From the NCBI GenBank assembly GCA_944548615.1, contig OX155964.1:16658653-16722652 (forward strand): a stretch of DNA of 64,000 nucleotides, in the 5' to 3' direction. This DNA is from Micropterix aruncella (taxonomy: Eukaryota > Arthropoda > Insecta > Lepidoptera > Micropterigidae). The translations under genes were made by a program, and so were the position numbers. Below the pieces are notes generated by a model. It was not told the DNA's origin, did no database searches, and was given only the letters and a program-made list of their open reading frames with translations. Shown one piece after another: positions 56,190-64,000 of the stretch (within the stretch, counting starts at the first letter, position 1; each line of letters opens with the position of its first letter).

Positions 56190-57149
56190 GCGACGAGATA
56201 ACGAACGATAATACAGCGACTCTTTTTAGTACATGCTTTTAAAATCCAGTTATAATCGATGTATTAATTGTATTTCTAGTTATAGTCGATGATTCTGAAA
56301 TATTTATTTCTGAAAATCGAATCAATTAACAATTACGGCATTTTTTTTAAAGAATACCTATTTTACTTAGGCACATATCTATAAAAATAAACGTTTGTAT
56401 TAGTAACAATCAAAGATGACCTCTAATTCGACCTTTTACTATTAATCTCAAGATATCAGAAAATACGACAATAAATACGTCTGCTTTCACTTTTATCAAA
56501 GTGATAGGTAAATCATCGATGAGGAAAATTATGAGCAAATCATCTGGAAAGACAGTGTTTCTCAATATTGCGGTGGAGGTAGATAATCTCTTATCTGCAT
56601 ACTCTTATAAACGGTCATTTAAAATTTATTTAAAATTCTACTTGGTTACATTTCTAAAATCACTTTCATCACTTCAGAACAATTAAATGCGAGGAATTAA
56701 GAAATGCATTTCGGTAGGTGCCGTCCAACCAAGCCTTAGGCTTGTTCTAGGGCAGGCTCTTGTTGCCTCCTCTCATTTGTTGCAGTGTGTATACATATCA
56801 ATACTATTTTAAACTAGATTCAGATATTGTTTTCGTATAAAAAACCTAATTTAATTATATTTTAAATATATTTTTTTAGGCAATAGGCTATTATACTGTA
56901 TAGAAAAGTAGAGAAATAAAAATTAGGTTTTTATTTATTCATATGAAAATAATCAAAACAGAATACCTGTTCAATACATACATACCTACATCAAAAGATA
57001 AATAACTAATTAATAAAATCATTATAAATTGTTGAAGTTAAGTACAATATTATAAATTCTATCTAGGTTTTGATTATAATTTAATAATATTATGTATAAT
57101 GATTATATTGATTATAAATGATTAACATTTAAGCATTCATATCTAGAAA
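56190..57149. other. no recognisable gene
   Basis: AT-rich. CCAACCAAGCCTTAGGCTTG with TTCTAGGGCAGGCTC (56727-56762) may be a LINE 3' UTR fragment. The 61-codon frame at 56501-56686 is not recognisable. Confidence 0.45.
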
Positions 57150-57440
57150 TCTACTCATCGTTAGTCTGCCTTGTTGCCGATTCCATTTTGAAATCATTTT
57201 TTTGTAAATATCCTCTCTGTATTCTCTTTTAACTTTTATAATGGCATTAAATTTTGTACCACTGATAGATACCACTGATAGTACCGCTGATTTTAGTACC
57301 ATTGTACATAGATCTTTTGCTTAATGGTGGGTCTTGTTCGTGGCACATCAAGGTTATATCCAATGTCTCTTCTAGTGTTATAGTGTTGTTTTGAGCTCGG
57401 CATGTCACTGGATTTTAAAAGTATAATTGCAGATTTGATA
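57150..57440 (-). pseudogene. degraded LINE ORF2 C terminus (tentative)
   Basis: On the minus strand YNLDVPRTRPTIKQK is followed in another frame by SMYNGTKI and further on KFNAIIKVKREYREDIYKK. This order (HYNLR-type, PRTR, tNGtkiwN, KR-rich tail) is the usual C terminus of Jockey/CR1-like ORF2. Frames are broken several times. Confidence 0.4.
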
Positions 57441-57769
57441 TGTAATTGCCTAACATCTTAAACATTAGCCTCATCGAATTTGTTAAGCTTCGGAAACATT
57501 AGCCTCCTCAAGGACCTATCGTCAATTTCGATATTTTTTGCATTTATTAGATCTATCGAATTTCAAAATTAGTATTACCAGAATATACCATATTCTTTAA
57601 TCTGTATGGTTGTAAAAGCCAGTTTTAAAAATCAACCGAAATGCAGACAAGCATATTTTTTGAATGAGGTCACAATGGAAAGCAAATGACAGATGGATGA
57701 AACCAACTTTATTCTACAGCCAAAGAGTTCCATTTTCATATTTGGTAATGATCCGCCAAACCAATCCAA
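57441..57769. other. no recognisable gene
   Basis: AT-rich. CTCATCGAATTTGTTAAGC… and AACATTAGCCTC(A/C)TC occur twice near 57462 and 57496, a small direct duplication. Possibly an upstream part of the same LINE relic. Confidence 0.4.
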
Positions 57770-58342
57770 CAGCGCCCGTGAGGTTTGCTCATCTTGCGGT
57801 GTCAGACAATCGACTGTTCATTCATGCGAATAAACGGTGCGGGGGAGTCTGGAAATGATCTTATACATTTCCTAAGCAGAGGTGGTGGTTGACCTAATGT
57901 AAACTACTCTTAAAACAACCGGTTGGACACCCGATCTCGAGTGGTAGACGGGCAAAGGACGCCACGGTCTGCGATAAGTTATATCTGAATTAGAGCTAAC
58001 AATAGGCAGAGGCTGCGCAATCGACTTCAGACCCATAATCAGGCGGTAGGCCGGAGAAATTCGGCTAAAACTGGTAGTCAGGGGCGAGGCAACCCGCTGG
58101 GTGCACTCTGACGGGCCATGCAGAGTTAGTTGGTGGATTGCTTCGTCCCCCAAGTCTCTACGCCCAGCCCAGTTTGAAAGAACGATTATATATCGTTATA
58201 CCTTCCTGGGTTGACAGGTTCGCCCGTGGTAGCAGACAATACTTCACTGTATTAGTCCGCCAAGTTTTGACGTTCACTCCATGGAAGATAGAACGACCTG
58301 ATGTCGTTAAAACTCTCTGAGGGTGATGGGTTCGTCCGTTGT
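57770..58342 (-). mobile_element. family B copy B4 with an extra end fragment
   Basis: CAGACAATCGACTGTTCA, GGGGGAGTCTGGAAATG, CACGGTCTGCGATAAG and the end TTGACAGGTTCGCCCG are collinear with A/B copies. A second end follows at 58285-58342 (AACTCTCTGAGGGTGATGG, TTCGTCCG), so two ends sit in tandem again. Confidence 0.72.
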
Positions 58343-59469
58343 TTTAAAACCCGCAGTTGTGGCTTTTATGATTTTCAGTTGTGACGATTAATTGCATCAA
58401 TCGCCAATTGCTGAGAGAAAAAAATATTTAAAAATATTATGAAACGACACTGTTGAAGGGCTTGTGCTTTCAAATACTCTCTGTTATTGTTAAGAAGACT
58501 CTATCGCCTGTGGTGCTGCGCGGGTGTGATGTGAAAATGACGGGGCATCAATTATGCAAATAAGTCGCCAAGAGAGCCCAGACGGCGTGGGCGAAGGCAG
58601 GCTGCGAAGGGAGCTTGAAGCCCTTTACGACGCAGGGAGGGGGGGTTGTATTGCCTCAGTAATTAAACACTGAAACAGAAAAGAGGCGCATTGGACACAT
58701 GAGATGAGATTCCAGGAAACGATTTTGAGACGAAACCCTTTGTCACCGGTTCAATAACCTGGCAATCCTCGGAGAGTCAATAGCTTACAGCCGTAGAGCT
58801 TCCCTTGGCTAAATACTGGTCCTCGATTCTATTCTGCATGGCTATACATTTCTAGGTTTTCTGCATGCCTATTGATTTAATACCTTCTTCCAATTTAAAT
58901 TTGTGTCAATTTTGACGCCAAGTACCTGAAGTGCTTTGACATGCGACAGTGGTCGAAGCACTATTGAACGTAGATTGGACCATAATTGCATTTCTCACGT
59001 GCATTGTTTGCGTCATGCCCGTTGAGCTATGAATTTCCACTCTGGAATTTCAGAAGGGGGGTGATTCTTAAAAAAAAATGAAGCACCTACTCCTAATTGA
59101 CTCACACTATGGAATTTATTTATTTATGTTTACTTTCATTTTATTTATTTAGTTACAAAAATATATTTAGGAATTATTTTTACAGAATTATTTTGCGTCA
59201 CTCCTAACTAGGCAGTGCCTGTTCCAAGGAAAATGCCAATTTCATATGATATTATAATAAATTCAACATTTTAAATTTCAGTTTTATGAAGATGTTAAGA
59301 ATTTTTTATTTTTAATTAAAATAAAATAAAATAAAAAAGATAAGCATTAATCTTGTAATAATTAAAATAATTATTACAAGATAAATTTAAAAAAATAATA
59401 TTAAAATAAATTAAAATAAATTTAATTAATAATTAAAATAAAATAAAATAAGCAATAGTCTAAGGTTGT
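58343..59469. other. no recognisable gene; AT-rich foldback at right
   Basis: 58440-58800 is unique, mixed-composition DNA without a frame. 59290-59460 is AAAATA-rich; within it ATCTTGTAATAATTA (59350-59364) and its complement (59368-59382) form a hairpin with a 3-base loop. Confidence 0.5.
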
Positions 59470-59596
59470 TTTAAATATACTGCTACCAAGATTTGGAATG
59501 ACATGCTTCCTACTCTCCGGAAAAGTATGTCAACCTTAGGTTTCAATACTAAATGCATGGTTGCAACGATTTCTCATATTCTTTTAATGATTTAGA
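59470..59596 (+). pseudogene. LINE ORF2 C-terminal stub (tentative)
   Basis: The frame TATKIWNDMLPTLRKSMSTL… ends MI-stop at 59596. AxxxWN-x-LP-x-LR followed by a hydrophobic tail is how many Jockey-like ORF2 proteins end. No more of the element is visible upstream, so it is 5'-truncated; a tail or TSD was not found. Confidence 0.5.
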
Positions 59597-59599
59597 TTT

Positions 59600-60344
59600 T
59601 TTAAATATCACTGATTATTTTAAATTATTATTTTTGATTGCTAACGGATCATTTACTCTCGACTGTTTATTGCTTACGTTTAATTCTACTTTTTATGAAT
59701 ATAACATTTCGACTTTTTAAAAATCTCATTGGGTCTCTACTTATTACTTTAAATTAGTATATTGATTTATATTACTTTATGATTCTTTAGCCGGTAATTA
59801 TTCGACCAATGTATTTGTAAAATTACCTGCCTGCTTGTCTGCATTTAATTGCTGATTCTTGAAATTCTTGAAATTATAAAACTAGCATGGAGAATTTGTC
59901 TATATTCGATTCGATTTACATGAATTATAGACACATCTAGGATTATATAAAAAACATGGATCATCCCCCCTGGCTACTAAACAAATCAAATCAAATGTTT
60001 TTAGTCAATGTAAAAAAATGCGTACACATACTGACCATATACCATACATTTTTTTCAAACGGTAATTTCGTATTCCAGCTCCGTCTACGACCTTCGTCTG
60101 CCAAAGTTGTCGATGGTAATTGCCGACTGTCAAAATGTCGAAATTCATAGCGTTTTGATCATTGAACATATGAAACAGAAAGAAAAGATAAAGGCTGAGA
60201 AACGAGTTGCGTAACTTATAGGGTTGTGCAAGAACACCCCGTATCACCCGTAGGGTATATCGATTAATACCCCGCATCTTTATCAGTGAAGGAATCGTCT
60301 ATTTTATAAGATGCTTTTTTTACACAGTGTATTTTAAATTTGAG
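59600..60344. other. no recognisable gene
   Basis: AT-rich anonymous DNA. Short frames only. Confidence 0.5.
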
Positions 60345-60740
60345 AATTAAATTGTATTCCCAGTAAATTGCAAATATCTTCCATTCGATCCCACATTTTC
60401 CAGTCGACATTTGGGAATAAAAGCTTATTTATATATTTTTTATTTACATTATTCCGTTCGCTTACTATTGTGAACTGTGCTAGGTTTTTCCGGACTTTTT
60501 TGGACAGTTTGGCCCTAGAACCTAGTCCATATATTGGCCGAATAGGCCTCTTTTGCAGAATAAACATATATTCTACGTCAGCAGCCCTTCTGCATAGCGG
60601 AATACCATAAGACAGTGCTATGGAAAGAGCTGAAATAGACCAGTCGGTTCGTTTCCAAGTCAATCAGCTGCCTGATTTTCCTAAGAGCAAAAGCCGCATA
60701 GCTAATTTTACCAGCTAACTTTGATGTATGTAACTTTGAT
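60345..60740 (-). pseudogene. Jockey/CR1-like LINE, RT C-terminal part, frameshifted
   Basis: On the minus strand SKLAGKISYAAFALRKIRQL and IDLETNRLVYFSSFHS (60600-60735) are followed in a second frame by ALSYGIPLCRRAADVEYMFI and LQKRPIRPIYGLGSRAKLSK. These are consecutive blocks of the region after the RT palm in Jockey/CR1-like ORF2 (aLRkirql…LVYfs.fhs.lsYGi.lwG…vf.LQKraiR.I). There is one frameshift near 60605. It is cut at about 60740 by the element that starts at 60749. Confidence 0.85.
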
Positions 60741-60748
60741 TTATTTCT

Positions 60749-61183
60749 AAGTGCCGGATTAATCAATGTAGAGCCCCTTAGGAATTTGAAATCTCGGGGC
60801 CTCCTTTGCACTTTTAGTGGCCCCTTTTGGGCTGTCAAACATTCTGACGACGAAATAGTGTAGAATAGACATGTATATAAACAAAACACGATCGCACCGG
60901 CAAAGTGGGCCGGTAAACATTTCTGACCGCTTATGTCGCGTAGCAAAGATGATCGCACAAGCTGGCAGCGGACAAATGTCAATAATTTATAACAATTATA
61001 CTATTAGTCGGATCTAACAGTTTATTAAATATTTTCTCCTTAGAATTTCAATTCAATGATTTTTCAATAACTATTAGAAACAATAAAAAAAGAAGACTGT
61101 AATGATCACTTGTCGCGGGGCCCGTAAAAGCTATGGGGCCCATAGGCCGGTGCCTACTTGGCCTATTGGATAATCCGGCACTG
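60749..61183. mobile_element. TIR element with AGTGCCGGATTA ends
   Basis: The left end AAGTGCCGGATTAATC and right end (reversed CAGTGCCGGATTATCC) are inverted repeats. GGCCCC/GGGGCC blocks lie just inside both ends. The CAGTGCCGG start suggests hAT, but an 8-bp duplication is not visible. It lies at the broken edge of the LINE relic. Confidence 0.65.
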
Positions 61184-62640
61184 GGCCCGATTGATGTTTA
61201 TCCTGTGAGGGACCACCCCTCACAAAACTCCAGGTTGTTCGGTGTGAGGTGGTGGTGTCAACTTACGAGTTATCTCCGTAATGAAAGGCGATCTTAACGA
61301 AATAGAAGGAATTTATTGATCGAAGATTTGATATTGCCAGCTATAACGCTTTCCGAACAGTTTACGTGGACGGCGGTTACGAGGATATGCGGATGAGGAT
61401 CGTACGTGTGCTCCTAGTATCTTGTGCTGGGCACGGCTCGAGCCTGTGGGATTTCAGACTGATGTTTCGAGACTCAGGGAGAATAAGGAAAGGAAACCAA
61501 GGAGCCGGATCCGTTGAGCAAAATCGTAAGAAGGGTACCGGATATGCCGTCGCAACCTTGGGGGAAGGTGATCACTCGGGGAACGATAATTTGGTTGCTT
61601 TTTCGCCGGTTTTAATAGGCCGTGAAATGATGCAATCCGAAAATATTCCGATTAAAAGTATTGTTTCATCGTGCTGATTCATAGCTACACGAGTCAAAAT
61701 AATAGCTGAATTGTGTCAGTGGATTTCACTGGAAGTCGATGCATTTGTTGATCGCATGCAATGGACTTAAGGTCCGTTACAATCCTTACCTGCCTTTAAT
61801 TGCCTGCTGCCACTGCCCCTCCTTTAGAGGAAAAGTAAAACACCGTTTGGAAGCGTTTGTCTGCTTCACAGCGATGGTCCTGCATCACGTAGATTCGATT
61901 AAAAATTATGTTCATCATCTTTGAGATGACTTCGTCAGATGTATCGGTGTTATTATTTCGCTGTGTCCAACGTCCTGGGAACAACGGCTAAAAAGAAGCA
62001 CACGCCGCCGTTCACCGAGCTTGCTGCCTGAATTTTTCTACGCTCCCGAAACCGTCTCGCTCGTTCGACGCCGGATATTGAGGTAGCAGTGTGTATGGAC
62101 TAGATACACTGAAAAATTAATTGTATTTATTACCGCCACGGTTTGGACGTCTTTCAACCTAAATCCTAGGGGCCTCAAAATTAGTAAGGCGATCATCCAT
62201 GCAAATGAAGTGAATACGAGCGAGCGTAAACAAATTTTACATCTTGTCGATTTTTCGCCTGGCAACAGGCTTTTGGATAACATTCTCATTACAATCACGA
62301 CAGATTAAATCGCCAAATTAAATGCCTGTTTGTCTAAACTCCGTATTGGGGGATATTCGTAGGCTAATGCGCTAGTTTAGTAGCTTAAGGCAATTTATTC
62401 CAGCCAATCGAAACACCATACTATATATATCGTGTAAGACCGAACGCCCACTACCGGAATAAGCAAACGAATTTCACATTTGGATTCGACTATTAATTAA
62501 TTTACCAGCGAAGCGAGGTCGCTATTTCAATCGAAATCAATGGTTTGTGGATACTATTTACTGAATAATGTTCACTGTTATGATACCGTCAATTTCACGT
62601 CAGTGTAGTTTTAGACCCCACTTTTACCTTTTTACCACAT
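61184..62640. other. no recognisable gene
   Basis: Mixed-composition unique DNA. The longest frame, 103 codons at 61366-61677 (+), starts MDGGYEDMRMRIVRVLLVSC and is Gly/Arg-rich, with no domain that I know. A TGAGGTAGCAGTGTGTATGG stretch near 62079 has a let-7-like seed but no hairpin. It may include conserved non-coding or unannotated exon sequence. Confidence 0.4.
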
Positions 62641-62795
62641 TTAGACCACAGTTTTAGACTTGATTACGTAATCTGAGGGGGGGGGAGGGGTCAAGCCGCT
62701 GATTACGTCTGTTGATATGGGGGAGGGGGAGGGGGTCGAATCCCAAAAACGTCATTACGTAGCATGTGGACGGCCCGGCCCCTAAGTACTTATTT
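62641..62795. repeat. GATTACGT-type dispersed repeat (fragment)
   Basis: TTGATTACGTAATCTGAGGG and CTGATTACGTCTG flank G-rich runs, and CATTACGTAGCATGTGGACG ends the segment before GGCCCCTAAG. I recognise this wording from insect genomic repeats (…CGTCATTACGTA…GGCCCCTAAG). Class unknown. Confidence 0.5.
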
Positions 62796-62839
62796 ATGTT
62801 AATATTGTACATGTATTTGTAATATAAATTAATATAAAG

Positions 62840-63125
62840 TATTAGTGGTATTACCCGGCGTCGCCCATGCTATATCCGTTCTCAAATATCTATGTATACC
62901 AATTTTTATGGCGATCGGTTGAGCGGTATAGAAGTTGATGCACTGCAGGTCTATCTCATGGCGAGTTACAATAAAAATAATAGCCCGAAAAAAATACACG
63001 TGCTCAATTGTTTACGTATACCAATTTTCATGGCGATCGGTTGAGCGGTATATAAGTTTAAGTACTGCAGCGCCATCTGGTGGCGAGTTATAATAAAGTT
63101 AATACCTCGAAAATATTATGCATGG
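62840..63125 (+). repeat. repeat E, copy 2, uninterrupted, with second unit
   Basis: ATTAGTGGTATTACCCGGCG, TCTATGTATACCAATTTTTA, GGCGATCGGTTGAGCGGTAT and then a second unit (TACGTATACCAATTTTCATG, CAGCGCCATCTGGTGGCGAG). It holds the empty version of the site occupied by the hAT element at 18377-19127 on the other strand. Confidence 0.8.
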
Positions 63126-63143
63126 GGACATATGAGACGCATA

Positions 63144-63158
63144 CCCCCCCCCCCCCCC
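63144..63158. repeat. poly(C) run, 15 bases
   Basis: Uninterrupted mononucleotide run directly after repeat E. Confidence 0.93.
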
Positions 63159-63164
63159 AAATAA

Positions 63165-63668
63165 AATAATTTCTACACCACTAGATTTCACATAACCTAC
63201 ATATGGTCCAATCTATGGTTAATATCTGCTAGCTACAGATGCCATTTTAAAGCCATTTTAAAACCTGAAGCAAAGAAGGTTTTGTTTCAATGTTTGAAAT
63301 GAAAATACCTTTACATTACAACGCAAACAAATCTAAAAGAACGCAACAAATCACCAAATGTAAAAAAAACTCCTGAAAATTTAAAAATATTTGTTTTTTT
63401 TAAATTGTGCTGAACCCCGATGGTGTAAAGAATAAAAGTGTTATTTTTACAAGAGCTTTTAAACAAAGAACATAAAATCAAGAGATACAAGAGATGAGAT
63501 ACAAAAGAAATGGTGCGGATAATGACGGCCATCTTTAACGGCCACGTGTTTGTTTCCTACACGGATTTTCAAGTACCTCCTTATCTGGAAAGTTACCTTT
63601 TGGTATATACTATTACCACAGGAACAAGGCATATTCCAATCAAATTGTCAATATCTTGGCAATTTTAG
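63165..63668. other. no recognisable gene
   Basis: AT-rich unique DNA. A 73-codon minus frame (63311-63532) is hydrophobic and unrecognised. Confidence 0.45.
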
Positions 63669-64000
63669 CAGGGGCGTAGCTACCGCCGTATCTGCCGTAT
63701 CAATTACATGGGGCCCCTGGGCCACGGGGGACCCCAACCTGACCTGACCTGACCTGGCGACCTGAGTAGTATGTTCGAAATATTACAACCGGAGAAACTC
63801 CGGTGTTCTTCAAACGAAGAGATAATAAACGCTTCCGGAAAACTGTCGGCTAAATACAGTAAAGACATCTCAGTTATTCGTTATGACCAATTAAAGGTTT
63901 TGAAAACAAGCTTAAAATCTGAAACTCAAAAAATTCATTCAGTTCTGCGAAAAAGTCGTTTGAGAAGTACCTTCGTGGCTTCCTGGCAATACCTCGAACA
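63669..64000 (+). mobile_element. hAT element, left end (continues beyond window)
   Basis: CAGGGGCGTAGCTACCGCC is a classic hAT terminus. A (CCTGA)n run (CCTGACCTGACCTGACCTGG) lies at 63737-63757, and a transposase-like frame starts about 100 bases in. The right end and target duplication are outside the window. Confidence 0.75.
63771..64000 (+). CDS. hAT transposase fragment, C-terminal region (runs off window)
   Basis: Open from the ATG at 63771 to the window edge (76 codons). MFEILQPEKLRCSSNEEIIN, then GKLSAKYSKDISV and KSRLRSTFVASWQYLE match the order seen in ZMYM1-like hAT proteins just before the C-terminal dimerisation domain (F..L.PekL..s..eI..a..L...Y.kDi). This part should lie late in the protein, yet it starts ~100 bases from the element's end. 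So the element is internally deleted or the frame is a remnant. Too short and incomplete to judge activity. Confidence 0.55.
   Translation, partial: MFEILQPEKLRCSSNEEIINASGKLSAKYSKDISVIRYDQLKVLKTSLKSETQKIHSVLRKSRLRSTFVASWQYLE

Noticed and set aside
60749..61183. Firm hAT assignment
   Set aside because: Ends resemble hAT, but the 8 bases on each side (TTATTTCT and GGCCCGAT) do not match.
61366..61677. 103-codon frame as a gene
   Set aside because: Open frame only. No domain, no splice or start evidence and no second exon recognised.
62079..62098. let-7-like TGAGGTAG… string
   Set aside because: Only the seed region matches let-7. No complementary arm is found within ~100 bases on either side, so no precursor hairpin.

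Overview
The window looks like transposon-rich intergenic DNA from an insect nuclear genome, most likely a moth or butterfly. Lepidoptera is inferred from several repeat types I recognise by eye: a core beginning with a run like CTTCAAAAAAAGGAGG, arrays carrying GGAAAGT and CCATTACACAT motifs next to an ATTTCAGCTCAATCGG tail, and a dispersed repeat with a CGTTTCGGTGACGTTGC core. Short (CCTAA)n runs, AT-rich unique DNA and a eukaryotic tRNA gene fit this. Nothing bacterial or viral is visible. The species cannot be named from the sequence.

Three genes are well supported. The first is a single-exon protein with seven C2H2 zinc fingers (41972-42838, +). The second is an uninterrupted 647-residue hAT transposase (44073-46016, -) inside an element with terminal inverted repeats and a perfect 8-bp target-site duplication (43439-46195). 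The third is a tRNA-Gly(UCC) gene (56109-56180, -). Three weaker coding candidates are a 77-residue frame with a mitochondrial-type leader (7682-7915, -), a possible first coding exon ending at a GTAAGT donor (38961-39175, +) and the start of a hAT transposase fragment that runs off the right edge (63771-64000, +).

Layout. 0-5 kb: a broken mariner-like transposase, unique DNA, then a 5'-truncated non-LTR retrotransposon with a 13-bp target-site duplication. 5-12 kb: a foldback element, a MITE with 3-bp duplication, a frameshifted reverse transcriptase relic and a ~115-bp-unit repeat block. 14-16 kb: two copies of a ~650-bp repeat (called family A here), one inserted head-to-head inside the other, each with its own 13-bp duplication. 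18-21 kb: a non-autonomous hAT and another family A copy, each inserted into an older repeat whose empty-site relative is present elsewhere in this window. 24-26.7 kb: a hAT MITE nested in a TIR element, a piggyBac-like MITE between TTAA sites, and family A again. 27-28.3 kb: very long (TA)n arrays around a unit called T. 29-33.5 kb: another hAT MITE, family A, a nested TIR element and LINE remains. 35-37 kb: second copies of three repeats. 40-41.3 kb: two tandem copies of a related subfamily (B). 42-46 kb: the zinc-finger gene and the hAT element. 46-51 kb: repeat arrays. 52-56 kb: more (TA)n and T units, then the tRNA. 57-64 kb: degraded LINE 3' ends, a B copy, TIR elements and the start of another hAT element.

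The strongest result is how many insertions can be read out directly with their target duplications. About a dozen are datable relative to one another by nesting, and two have an empty-site control inside the window. The genes show no sign of a shared pathway. All family comparisons were made by eye; no search was run.
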